DNA from: Sediminibacterium sp.
Lineage (GTDB): Bacteria > Bacteroidota > Bacteroidia > Chitinophagales > Chitinophagaceae
NCBI GenBank assembly: GCA_030158665.1
Contig: JAOASM010000007.1
Span: 62,001-126,000, forward strand
Reading direction: 5' to 3'
DNA length: 64,000 nt
Under the pieces are notes generated by a model. It ran no database searches and was not told the origin of the DNA. It worked only from the letters and a program-made list of their open reading frames with translations. A program made the position numbers and the translations under genes. Below are positions 45,925 through 54,233 of this stretch, one piece after another (within the stretch, counting starts at the first letter, position 1; each line of letters starts with the position of its first letter).

Positions 45925-46410
45925 ATGCAAAAAGAAAAAGTACAAAATATAGATAGCAACACTGCTTGTATTAACGCCTCTGAACAAACACACCCTGGTT
46001 GGTATAATTTAAAATACAGCCTTATTGGAATTGTATTTGGAATCGTATTTGTGAAAGCAGAAATTATTTCTTGGTTTAGAATTCAAGAAATGTTTCGATT
46101 ACAAAGTTTCCATATGTTTGGCGTGATTGGCACTGCGGTTGTAGTAGGTGCAATCTCTGTATTTTTAATTAAGAAATTAAAAATCAAAACCATTCATGGA
46201 GAGGAAATCAAAATTGCAGATAAAGAATTTAACAAAGGTCAGATTTATGGTGGCTTATTATTTGGATTTGGTTGGGCATTAACTGGTGCTTGCCCTGGTC
46301 CATTATTTGCCCATATTGGATCTGGATTCTTTGCCATCCTAGTTGTGATATTGAGCGCAATTGCGGGCACTTGGACCTACGGTTATTTTAAAGAAAAATT
46401 ACCGCACTAA
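45925..46410 (+). CDS. YeeE/YedE family (DUF6691-like) membrane protein, second half
   Basis: 161 residues with about four membrane segments. It carries the second cysteine motif: GLLFGFGWALTGACPGPLFAHIGSG. Bacterial YeeE/YedE systems are often encoded as two small proteins like this pair. Ends the tsdA unit at a bidirectional terminator. Confidence 0.83.
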   Translation: MQKEKVQNIDSNTACINASEQTHPGWYNLKYSLIGIVFGIVFVKAEIISWFRIQEMFRLQSFHMFGVIGTAVVVGAISVFLIKKLKIKTIHGEEIKIADKEFNKGQIYGGLLFGFGWALTGACPGPLFAHIGSGFFAILVVILSAIAGTWTYGYFKEKLPH

Positions 46411-46443
46411 AATTGAATTGAATTTCGATTAATTCAATAGTAC

Positions 46444-46472
46444 AAAAAGGCCTCGTTAAACGAGGCCTTTTT
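46444..46472. terminator. Bidirectional terminator between the YeeE and Crp/Fnr genes
   Basis: A long near-perfect stem with GGCCTCGTT/AACGAGGCC, preceded by an A-run and followed by a T-run, lies between convergent genes. Confidence 0.88.
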
Positions 46473-47104
46473 TATTTCTTAATCCATTCGAAACTATTTC
46501 TATGGAGTACAAGCCATCCGTTGTTTTCCATCTTCTTCATCAAACGACTAATCACTTCGCGCGAACTATTTAAGTCAGAAGCGATTTCTTGGTGAGTCAG
46601 TTTTATTGTTGTGCCAAATTTATCCACTTGCTTTTTTAAATAAAACTCTAAACGCTCATCCATATTTTTAAACGCCACTTCATTCACTGTTTTTAAAAGT
46701 TCTTCGTAACGAGTACGATAAGTTTTAATGACAAAATAGTGCCAGCTTTTAAACTCACTCAACCATTTATCCATGAATTTAATAGGGATAGATATTAAAG
46801 TCACATCCGTTAAAGCCTTTGCCAATACTTGACTTTGCTCTGCCTGAAAACTACAAACCATGGATACGGCGCAGGCTTGGCCTGGAGAAATATAATACAT
46901 AAAATATTCATCCCCCTCTTCGTCCTCTTGATATAATTTGACAGTACCTTCTACTACCATCATTGTAGAACGAATATTTTGTCCCACTTTTAATAAAGGG
47001 GTACCTGCTTTAACTTCTTTTATTTCAGCATTTTCTAAAATAGCTTCATACAATCCATCTTCAAGATTTGGAAAAAGGTCCCTTAGTGCTTCTTTTGTAA
47101 TCAT
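46472..47104 (-). CDS. Crp/Fnr family transcriptional regulator
   Basis: 210 residues from the ATG at 47104 (MITKEALRDLFP); the longer frame overlaps the upstream gene and is rejected. Cyclic-nucleotide-type beta-roll (about 15-115), long helix, C-terminal winged helix (about 150-210). The recognition helix SSREVISRLMKKM has E183, S186 and R187, equivalent to the FNR residues that read TGA. There is no N-terminal cysteine cluster for an O2-sensing [4Fe-4S]; two cysteines, C78 and C84, sit in the effector region. Good candidate for binding the TGAC-N4-ATCA operators at 38.5-42.0 kb. Last gene of a unit after two others. Confidence 0.88.
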   Translation of the reverse strand: MITKEALRDLFPNLEDGLYEAILENAEIKEVKAGTPLLKVGQNIRSTMMVVEGTVKLYQEDEEGDEYFMYYISPGQACAVSMVCSFQAEQSQVLAKALTDVTLISIPIKFMDKWLSEFKSWHYFVIKTYRTRYEELLKTVNEVAFKNMDERLEFYLKKQVDKFGTTIKLTHQEIASDLNSSREVISRLMKKMENNGWLVLHRNSFEWIKK

Positions 47105-47112
47105 GCTGCAAT

Positions 47113-47886
47113 TTAAGCAATTTTGCTTCCTCTGTTTCGCTTTGTCAAAATGATTGCTATCATAGCAAGTAGGTAAATAACCGAAACAGTTGTGATAGAT
47201 TGAATTAAAGGATATTCGGATCCTTGTCTTGCACGTATACCCAAGAATGCCCAAGCAACTACCAAAGCAAATGAAACTGATTGATGTTTTTTTAACATGA
47301 TGATAGATAGCATCAAAGCAATCATAATCATGATGACACTCCAATGCATTGGGCTCAATCCAAGTCCAGAAAATTTATATGCTACTAGCAGGGCTGTTAT
47401 ATTAGCAATGGTTGCAACCGAAATCCATCCTAAGTATACCATGAAAGGGGTATATAAAAAAAGACACTGAAATCCTGATAAATTGTCCTTACCTGTACTG
47501 GTTTTCAAAAATAGTTGAATCAAGGTGATTAAAAACAAAAGCATAATGAGTACAGATAATTCAATCTGCAGATAATGCCATACTAGTATCCAAGCCATGT
47601 TCAAAATACAGGTCACTAAAAAATATGGATTGATGCGCTCAACAAACGCAAACACTTTTTCGTACTGATTGCGTTTAACCGAATAATAAGTATAAGCGAT
47701 TGTGTAAGTCAACAATAGTAAATATATTAGTCCCCATATAGAAAATGTAAATCCAGCTGGTACAAATGCATTTGGATAAAAACCAGAAACCTGTCCTGTA
47801 TTCATTCCATTGATGGGAAGTATATTCGCCAAAGCATTTACTGCAATCACGCCAAGAAACAATAGCCAACTAAGTACTATTTTCAT
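47113..47886 (-). CDS. Tryptophan-rich sensory protein-like (TspO/MBR-related) membrane protein
   Basis: 257 residues, about seven to eight membrane segments, longer than classical five-helix TspO. FVPAGFTFSIWGLIYLLLL and LNMAWILVWHYLQIELSV recall the TspO core (FTPPGW, NxAW). TspO proteins bind tetrapyrroles and affect redox or light responses. Its start overlaps the stop of the S9 peptidase gene by 4 bases, and the Crp/Fnr gene follows by 8, so these form one operon. Family call is moderate. Confidence 0.65.
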   Translation of the reverse strand: MKIVLSWLLFLGVIAVNALANILPINGMNTGQVSGFYPNAFVPAGFTFSIWGLIYLLLLTYTIAYTYYSVKRNQYEKVFAFVERINPYFLVTCILNMAWILVWHYLQIELSVLIMLLFLITLIQLFLKTSTGKDNLSGFQCLFLYTPFMVYLGWISVATIANITALLVAYKFSGLGLSPMHWSVIMIMIALMLSIIMLKKHQSVSFALVVAWAFLGIRARQGSEYPLIQSITTVSVIYLLAMIAIILTKRNRGSKIA

Positions 47887-49850
47887 TTTAAATATTTATT
47901 GAACCAATTGATATGTGCATTATGACGATGTACAATATAACTTGGTACTCTTATGCCGTGGTTTTGATTAGGATAAATAATTAACTCCGTTGGAATACCT
48001 TCCGACTTAAATGCCTGATACATTTGCTCTGCTCCAATCACTGGAACATTGAAGTCTGCTTGACTCGCCATGAATAATGTAGGCGCTTTGATTTCTTTTA
48101 CTTTAAAGAAAGGATAAGATAAAGCCTCCCATTTTTTTGGATTTTCCCAAGGCTTTCCGATCTCTGCTTCATATTGAGCAATGTATTGGTCTGATCCATA
48201 CACAGAAATCATTAATGAACTACCTGCGCCACTCACTGCAGCCTTGAATCGCTTATCTGTGGCAATCGTATAATTGGACAATATGCCACCATAACTCCAG
48301 CCTGCAATGCCCAATCTGTTTGGATCTGCAATACCCTCCTTAATTAAATAATCGGCTGCGCCAATGATATCCTTAACTTCTTTATTACCCCAATCACCTG
48401 AAATTGCACTAACATATGCAAGTCCTCTTCCGCTACTTCCACGATAATTCACATTCGCCACTGCATATCCCGCTTCTGCGTAAATACGCGATGTTAAATC
48501 GAATGCAAAATCATCCTGCGCAACAGGACCGCCATGTATAAATAAAATCAAAGGCAGGTTCTTTGCATTGCTATCTGGTAAATGTAAAATACCAGATACT
48601 AAAGTGCCATCAGAAGAAGTTGATTGAAACCCTTTGTGATATCCTTTCTTTATAGTTGCAACAAAACGGTCTTGTAAATGGGTCAATCTTTTAGTCGTTT
48701 TGTTTTGATAGCTGTAAATTTCATTAGGTGTTTCTAAATTACTATACAGTAATACGACATCTCCTTTATCATTCATGTCCATCGCACTATATACACCCAT
48801 TTCGTTGGTTAGTAATTCAGGCTGCTGTGTTTGAAGATTAAATTGTACTAAATTTTGTTTACGATCATCTTCTATTAAAGATAAAATTGACTGACCATCT
48901 TTAGACCAATAAATTGTTGAGAAAGAACGGTCATATTTTGATGATACAATTTTTGCAGTGTTTGTTTTAATGTCATAAATACCCAATTGTGCCAAATCAT
49001 ACATATCATAGTCTTTATCTGAATTGGATTGCAAAAATGCAATTTTTGTATTGTCTGGACTAAAAACAGGATTATTATTTGCGCCTTTGAAATTAGTGAA
49101 CTGCAATGGTGTAGCACCTTTTGTAAGAGACAATAAAAATAAATCTGTATTGGAATTCTTATCTGGATTTGAAGTAACGTTGCTTGTATAGGCAATCATT
49201 GAATCATCTGGACTGATTGCCACATCCGATTCATTAAAGTTACCTCTTGTTAAAGTATCTAGTTTTTTTGTTTGCACATCTAATACATATAGATGCGTTT
49301 TTCTGTTGTCTAGATAACCTTCATTATCCTGCTTAAATTTATATCTACTGATTTCGTATGGTTTTCTAACTTTTGACTTAGCCGTATCTGCATAATTAAA
49401 ATCTTTAATCACCATGACCATTTTCTTGCCATTATTAAACCAAACATAATCTTGTATCTCGCCTTTTATGTCAGATAGTTGAACCCCTTCTCCACCTCGA
49501 CGGTCCATTAAAAATATTTGTGAGCCATTGTCTTCATTGATACCCTTGGTTAAATATGAAATGTATTTGCCGTCGGGACTCCATTGGTAATTACCAACTC
49601 CTTTTGTTTGTTCTGTTAAAGTGATGGTCTCTTTTCCGTCAGCACTCATCATGTATAGCTTTGAAACTGTTCTGTCTTTAGCTGAATCAATTTTTGATTG
49701 ACTAAATAAAATCCAATTCCCCTCTGGTGCAATTTTAGGTCTAGATACGGACTCCAAACGATATACATCATTTGGCACTTGGGCATTTACCACATTCAGT
49801 GTACAAATAGATAAAAGGGCTGTTAAGAATTGCTTCATCATTGTCTGCAT
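47883..49850 (-). CDS. S9 family prolyl oligopeptidase-like peptidase, exported
   Basis: 655 residues, signal peptide about 1-23 (ending NVVNAQ). TolB-like propeller with SPDGKYISYL, SPDDSMIAYTS and SPDNTKIAFLQ repeats, then alpha/beta hydrolase with nucleophile GIAGWSYGG, aspartate in SQADFNVPV and histidine in NQNHGI. Probably an acylaminoacyl- or dipeptidyl-peptidase in the periplasm. First gene of the unit with the TspO-like and Crp/Fnr genes. The start may be the first Met or Met5. Confidence 0.88.
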   Translation of the reverse strand: MQTMMKQFLTALLSICTLNVVNAQVPNDVYRLESVSRPKIAPEGNWILFSQSKIDSAKDRTVSKLYMMSADGKETITLTEQTKGVGNYQWSPDGKYISYLTKGINEDNGSQIFLMDRRGGEGVQLSDIKGEIQDYVWFNNGKKMVMVIKDFNYADTAKSKVRKPYEISRYKFKQDNEGYLDNRKTHLYVLDVQTKKLDTLTRGNFNESDVAISPDDSMIAYTSNVTSNPDKNSNTDLFLLSLTKGATPLQFTNFKGANNNPVFSPDNTKIAFLQSNSDKDYDMYDLAQLGIYDIKTNTAKIVSSKYDRSFSTIYWSKDGQSILSLIEDDRKQNLVQFNLQTQQPELLTNEMGVYSAMDMNDKGDVVLLYSNLETPNEIYSYQNKTTKRLTHLQDRFVATIKKGYHKGFQSTSSDGTLVSGILHLPDSNAKNLPLILFIHGGPVAQDDFAFDLTSRIYAEAGYAVANVNYRGSSGRGLAYVSAISGDWGNKEVKDIIGAADYLIKEGIADPNRLGIAGWSYGGILSNYTIATDKRFKAAVSGAGSSLMISVYGSDQYIAQYEAEIGKPWENPKKWEALSYPFFKVKEIKAPTLFMASQADFNVPVIGAEQMYQAFKSEGIPTELIIYPNQNHGIRVPSYIVHRHNAHINWFNKYLK

Positions 49851-49913
49851 AATTTTAGTTGATATTGGATTCTAATTTACTAAATAATTCCTTGCAGATA
49901 GGAGGAAAAGTAA

Positions 49914-49941
49914 AGGCGGTATAGAAATACCGCCTGAATTC
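49914..49941 (-). terminator. Terminator downstream of the tRNA-like gene
   Basis: AGGCGGTAT-AGAA-ATACCGCCT (49914-49935), followed on the minus strand by TTTACTTTTC, and preceded by a CCTGAATTCAGG palindrome. It would end a transcript starting at the tRNA-like gene. Confidence 0.6.
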
Positions 49942-49981
49942 AGGATTGCTTGCTTATTAAGTGGACCCTGATAGTCCATTG

Positions 49982-50052
49982 CTGTCATGGATGGAGTTGA
50001 ACCATCGTGAAGGGTTTTGCTGACCCTTGCCTATCCGTTCGGCCACATGACG
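49982..50052 (-). tRNA. tRNA-Cys(GCA)-like gene with non-canonical features
   Basis: On the minus strand a full cloverleaf can be drawn: acceptor CGTCATG/CATGACA with six of seven pairs (C1-A72 mismatch), D arm GCC...GGC with A14 and G18G19, a perfect anticodon stem AGGGT/ACCCT with loop CAGCAAA (anticodon GCA), variable TCAC, and T arm GATGG-TTCAACT-CCATC. Position 33 is A instead of the almost universal U, and the discriminator is G, where tRNA-Cys normally has U73. A TATTTTTG promoter element ends 7 bases upstream. It may be a divergent, specialised or decaying tRNA. Confidence 0.6.
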
Positions 50053-50058
50053 ATAGAA

Positions 50059-50066
50059 CAAAAATA
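50059..50066 (-). promoter_or_regulatory. Candidate -7 element TATTTTTG of the tRNA-like gene
   Basis: Perfect TAnnTTTG on the minus strand, 6 bases from the predicted tRNA 5' end, so transcription would start at about the mature end. Confidence 0.45.
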
Positions 50067-50111
50067 AGTAAAAATATTATATAGTCTACTATTTTGATAG
50101 ACTTTTATGAT

Positions 50112-50148
50112 AAAAAAAGACCCGAATGGTTCGTTCGAGTCTTTTTTT
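50112..50148 (-). terminator. Terminator of the M20 amidohydrolase gene
   Basis: A 15-bp stem (50112-50126 with 50134-50148). Its one plus-strand mismatch is a G-U pair in the minus-strand RNA. A run of T follows on the minus strand. Confidence 0.82.
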
Positions 50149-50154
50149 ATCTTT

Positions 50155-51765
50155 TTATTGCTTGATCGTTGGATAGGTAATACCCAATTGCTCTAAATAA
50201 GTATTGTATTTACTTGGATCATAATAAAACTTTTCTAGTAGCGGTCTATATGTACCTTGAATTTCTTTATTCAAATGAATCGCAGGAGGATCATTCTTTG
50301 TAATGAATGGTATATACTGAACATCTTTTGTTTGCACTTCCTTAAAATACTTTTTAGCATCTGCAACTAAGCTAGGCTTAGTAAATAAATCTAATAAAGT
50401 CATTGCTGTTGCCTCTGCACCAACCAAGGAACCCTTGTGTGCAATGGGTGTAGCCATCGCAATGGCATCTGCCCAATGATGTCCTTTTGTTCCTGGAATA
50501 TTCGCTGGATACCTTAACACAATCGTTGGTAGGTTCCAAGATATATCAGCAATGTCATCTGAACCTCCACCCCAAGAAAATGCAACAGAACCTTTTAAAG
50601 TATCAATGGTAGATTTTAATCCGTCAATTGGATTGCCTTGTTGGTCTTTCTTTGGCGCTTCTACCAATGCTTGTACCCCTTTTGCCAAAGCGATATCTTT
50701 TTCATCCCAAACTGGCATCCCTACTTTTTTGATATTCGCATACATTGCTTCTGCAAGTGGTTTATTAAAATGACCCGGCCATGCAGTACCCAACATTTGA
50801 TGCGTCATTTTTGTATTGGTCATCATCGCGGCACCTTCAGCAATTTTGATACCTGATTCATAATTCATTTTTATATCCTCATAAGTACGCTCTCTAAAAT
50901 AATACCAAACACTCGCCTTACTTGGCACTACATTAGGCTGGTCGCCCCCATCAACTATCACATAGTGAGATCTATTAGTAGGCTTAAGATGTTCTCTTTT
51001 AAAATTCCAGCCTACATTCATTAATTCAACCGCATCCAATGCACTCTTTGCTCTCCATGGTGCACCTGCAGCATGAGCTGCTTCTCCTTCAAAATCAAAA
51101 CGTACGCTTACAATTCCGTTACCACCATTGTCGCCATAACTTGAAGTAAAGTCGCCGCTAACGTGCGTAAAAATGCATGCATCCACGTTCTTAAAATAGC
51201 CATCACGAACATACCAAGCTTTTGTGCCAACTAATTCTTCTGCAATACCAGGCCAGATGATAATGGTACCTGGCAATTTTTCACGTTCCATTAATTCTTT
51301 CATGGCAATAGCTGCATATATAATAACAGCCTGGCCAGAATTATGCCCTTCTCCATGACCGGGTGCGCCTTCTACAATTGGTGCTTTATAGGCCACGCCA
51401 GGTTTTTGAGACGCCTTAGGTATACAATCCACATCACTACCCAATGCAATCACAGGAGCACCATTGCCCCACTTAGCCATCCAAGCAGTCGGCACATTTG
51501 AAATGCCATTTTCTACTGTAAATCCATTTTTTGCCAAAACAGAAGTAATATATTTTGAGGTTTCTACTTCTTGAAACCCCAATTCTGCAAAACTAAAAAT
51601 TTGATCAACCATCACTTGCACTTCCTTAGACTTCCCAGCTACAGACTGCATAAGGGTTTGCTTTAATGTTGCTAAATCTTTTTCGGTGTATTTTTTTTGC
51701 GCAAAAATGGGCAGTGAAAAAATAAGTAAACAGATCAATGTAATAAAACGCTTTACTGATGTCAT
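50155..51765 (-). CDS. M20 family amidohydrolase (AbgB/aminoacylase-like), exported
   Basis: 536 residues, signal peptide about 1-22 (ending IFAQ). M20 metal motifs: ALGSDVDCIP, GAPGHGEGHNSGQAV, PGIAEELVGTKAWYV and a late GTKGHHWADA. The dimerisation domain starts with FDFEGEAAHAAGAPWRAKSALDAVELMNVG, close to AbgB-like aminobenzoyl-glutamate hydrolases. It cleaves N-acyl amino acids or dipeptides in the periplasm. Monocistronic with its own terminator. Confidence 0.87.
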   Translation of the reverse strand: MTSVKRFITLICLLIFSLPIFAQKKYTEKDLATLKQTLMQSVAGKSKEVQVMVDQIFSFAELGFQEVETSKYITSVLAKNGFTVENGISNVPTAWMAKWGNGAPVIALGSDVDCIPKASQKPGVAYKAPIVEGAPGHGEGHNSGQAVIIYAAIAMKELMEREKLPGTIIIWPGIAEELVGTKAWYVRDGYFKNVDACIFTHVSGDFTSSYGDNGGNGIVSVRFDFEGEAAHAAGAPWRAKSALDAVELMNVGWNFKREHLKPTNRSHYVIVDGGDQPNVVPSKASVWYYFRERTYEDIKMNYESGIKIAEGAAMMTNTKMTHQMLGTAWPGHFNKPLAEAMYANIKKVGMPVWDEKDIALAKGVQALVEAPKKDQQGNPIDGLKSTIDTLKGSVAFSWGGGSDDIADISWNLPTIVLRYPANIPGTKGHHWADAIAMATPIAHKGSLVGAEATAMTLLDLFTKPSLVADAKKYFKEVQTKDVQYIPFITKNDPPAIHLNKEIQGTYRPLLEKFYYDPSKYNTYLEQLGITYPTIKQ

Positions 51766-51868
51766 ATTGTATGATTTACATGAAGAATGAAATGATATTC
51801 AACGATAAGTTACAAAAAAAATCCCCTATCAAAAAGATAAGGGATCAACTATTTTATAAATAGTGGGC

Positions 51869-52297
51869 TTATTTTGCTGCCATTTTAAATTCTATTGTTT
51901 TGGTATTGGAAGCTGTGGTTTTTGAAGTAACAACAACCGAAAGGTTGTAAAGTACTCCGGGCACCAATCCTGAAACAGTAATAGGAGTGGTTAAACTTGT
52001 GCTCGAAATACTATTAGAGAAAGCTGTTGTATTGTCTGCGATTTTGATCAGTTTGGTGTCTATTGTCACGCCGCTTGCAGGAATTGCGGCTAATTTAACT
52101 TCAATTTTTTGTGAGGTACCCACAACAGCATAAATATTCGTTACCCCCGGGTCAATGTCTATGACTACACCATTGGTTGCAGTTAAACTTGGTTCAGTTA
52201 CAACCGGTGGCTTTGGAGTAGGCGCCGGAGTGTCACCCCCTTTGCTACAAGCCAACAAGCTAATACTCAAGACCAAAAATAAAAATTTATACTTCAT
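51869..52297 (-). CDS. Small lipoprotein of unknown function
   Basis: 142 residues from the ATG at 52297 (MKYKFLFLVL); the longer frame upstream has no signal and is rejected. Lipobox LLACSKGG, then a Pro/Thr linker (TPAPTPKPPVVTEP) and one Ig-like or fibronectin-like beta domain (ATNGVVIDIDPGVTNIYAVVGTS ... TVSGLVPGVLYNLSVVVTSKT). I do not recognise a named family. Probably surface- or periplasm-facing. Divergent from the secreted-protein pair at 52456. Confidence 0.7.
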   Translation of the reverse strand: MKYKFLFLVLSISLLACSKGGDTPAPTPKPPVVTEPSLTATNGVVIDIDPGVTNIYAVVGTSQKIEVKLAAIPASGVTIDTKLIKIADNTTAFSNSISSTSLTTPITVSGLVPGVLYNLSVVVTSKTTASNTKTIEFKMAAK

Positions 52298-52455
52298 ATA
52301 AGCTAATTTAAACGCAGTTCTGAAGATACCAATTTTTAACCAATTCTTGATAGGATTGAATTGAATTACTTTTTGAGTTACAATTAGAACGTTGGCAAAC
52401 CCAATAAAGTATAAATACTTCAAATAACGCATTCCTTATCAATTAGGTTTACTAG

Positions 52456-53013
52456 ATGAACCCTCTAAAATATTTGTATTGCACACTTGTGCTAGCCATC
52501 TCATTATGCTTTTCCCAATTATATGGTCAAATGATCCCTTTACAAGCATTTTGTCTCGCGGCTGAAAGTTTTGTTACGGCTCAAAGAGATGGCTTTCAGG
52601 TTGACTGGAGACTTGATCTTGGAGTGACTGACATTGCGCTTGACAAGTCGCATGCGTATCATTTTAGTGCCGGATTTTTACAACCCAATATGAATCGATT
52701 TCCGATGATTGACCAATGGAGAAAATACAACCCAGGTATTGAATTAAAATACAATTATCATGGAGAAGCCATTGTGCTTGTTTCAACAGAGCCAGATTTG
52801 ATTTTATATGGGTTTAAAATTTTTGATTTGCGTGGTCAAGAATTGATAAGCAATCAAACAAAATATATGAGTAGTTTTTTAGCAAAGTCAATTGATATGC
52901 GTCCTCTTGCTAGCGGAGTGTATATGATGCAGGTATTTTATTTACCTGAGTGGATGACCCTGGATAGCAAATCAACCTATTGGATTAAAAATGTAAAATT
53001 TATAAAACCATGA
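52456..53013 (+). CDS. Exported protein with a T9SS-CTD-like C-terminal domain
   Basis: 185 residues, signal peptide about 1-25 (ending QLYGQ). A short middle (about 30-90) leads to a C-terminal beta domain resembling type IX sorting domains: LKYNYHGEAIVLVSTEPDLILYGFKIFDLRGQEL, RPLASGVYMMQVFY and a basic end WIKNVKFIKP. The usual PNP motif is replaced by KYN, so secretion by T9SS is only a guess. Its stop overlaps the start of the next gene by 4 bases (ATGA), so the pair is cotranslated. Confidence 0.6.
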   Translation: MNPLKYLYCTLVLAISLCFSQLYGQMIPLQAFCLAAESFVTAQRDGFQVDWRLDLGVTDIALDKSHAYHFSAGFLQPNMNRFPMIDQWRKYNPGIELKYNYHGEAIVLVSTEPDLILYGFKIFDLRGQELISNQTKYMSSFLAKSIDMRPLASGVYMMQVFYLPEWMTLDSKSTYWIKNVKFIKP

Positions 53014-54152
53014 AGCAGCTTGTATTGATATTATCGGTTTTATCTTGCCAAATAGGTTTGAGTCAAAATCAGAAGGGCATTGCGTTTCAGGCAGTAGCAA
53101 GATCTAGCTATGGGGTGATTATGCCTAACAAACAAATGCAAATAAGGATTAGTCTTTTAAAGGATACATTAGATGGAAATATTTTGTATCAAGAAATAAA
53201 ATCTATTGTAACCAATCCATTGGGCTTGTTTTCAATTTTAATTGGTGCCGAAGAGCCTACTAAAATAATAACGATGGGGAATTTTGAAAAAATAAATTGG
53301 ACCACCTCCTCCTATTTTATACGAGTAGAAATTGATCCTGATAACCGCTTGCAATTTATTCGTATTGGACAACAACAAATTCAATATGCTGCATATGCTT
53401 TTTCGGCAGACCATGTATTAGCAGAAAATGTAGAAGGCGTGTTAAGTATAGAACAGGGGGGCACAAGTGTCAATAATTTATCTGCTTTCAAATTGGCGTT
53501 ACAGATTGACAAGGTCAACAATATACCAGACAGCGCAAAAATGGTGAGTAAGGCAACCAGTCTAGCACTTAACAATAAACTTGATAAAAAGGATACAGTA
53601 AACCTAAGTAATAGAATCAATCAAAAATTAAACAAGGGCGAGATCAGCAGATTGGAAATCACATCTAGTTTAGGCTTCACGCCCTTTGAAATGCATTTTG
53701 GTGCGTTTTCTGATACCACAAAACAATTTACAATTGCCAATACAGCCACTGCTATAAAATGGAGGGATACCATTCAAAATAGTCAACTATATATTGGCCT
53801 TAATTCTAGCCTTGAACCAACAAAGCTAGTAGTAGCTAAAGCGGGTATATATCTTGTGCAGTATGCCTTGCAGGTTAGCAACCCTATGATTACAAATGAT
53901 GAAATTAGTGTCTGGATTAGAAGAAATGGCGCTGCTTATACTAATAGTCTAAGGCAATTTCTAACTGGCGCCGTAGGCGTCAAAAATATTTTTTCGGGAC
54001 AATCAATGATCCCTTTGGGCGAGGACGATTATCTAGAATTATTGATTAGTACAAAGCATAGTCAGACTCAATTATTGAAAACAAGCAACTTATCCAATCC
54101 TTCAAGACCAGCCACGCCAAGCGCTCATATCATGCTGTTCAGAATTCAGTAA
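53010..54152 (+). CDS. Exported fibre-like protein with a C1q/TNF-like C-terminal domain
   Basis: 380 residues, signal peptide about 1-19 (ending LSQNQ). The N-terminal domain (GIAFQAVARSSYGVIMPNKQMQIRISLL ... NPLGLFSILIGAEE) is one I associate with Bacteroidota surface fibre proteins. The middle (about 145-215) is polar and coil-like (LNNKLDKKDTVNLSNRINQKLNKGEISRLEI), and the last about 140 residues look like a C1q/TNF jelly roll (HFGAFSD..., LVVAKAGIYLVQYALQV, PLGEDDYLELLIS). It would form trimers outside the cell. Coupled to the preceding gene. Confidence 0.6.
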   Translation: MKQLVLILSVLSCQIGLSQNQKGIAFQAVARSSYGVIMPNKQMQIRISLLKDTLDGNILYQEIKSIVTNPLGLFSILIGAEEPTKIITMGNFEKINWTTSSYFIRVEIDPDNRLQFIRIGQQQIQYAAYAFSADHVLAENVEGVLSIEQGGTSVNNLSAFKLALQIDKVNNIPDSAKMVSKATSLALNNKLDKKDTVNLSNRINQKLNKGEISRLEITSSLGFTPFEMHFGAFSDTTKQFTIANTATAIKWRDTIQNSQLYIGLNSSLEPTKLVVAKAGIYLVQYALQVSNPMITNDEISVWIRRNGAAYTNSLRQFLTGAVGVKNIFSGQSMIPLGEDDYLELLISTKHSQTQLLKTSNLSNPSRPATPSAHIMLFRIQ

Positions 54153-54233
54153 AATTCGCGGATCCCACTCATAAAATTTGTTTTAAAATACAAGCCAGCC
54201 TAGTTAACTTTAGTTTGAACAAAAAACAACACT

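Noticed and set aside
47105-47344. 80-residue N-terminal extension of the Crp/Fnr regulator
   Set aside because: It lies fully inside the upstream membrane-protein gene, is Cys/His-rich in a shadow frame and is not part of the Crp/Fnr fold.
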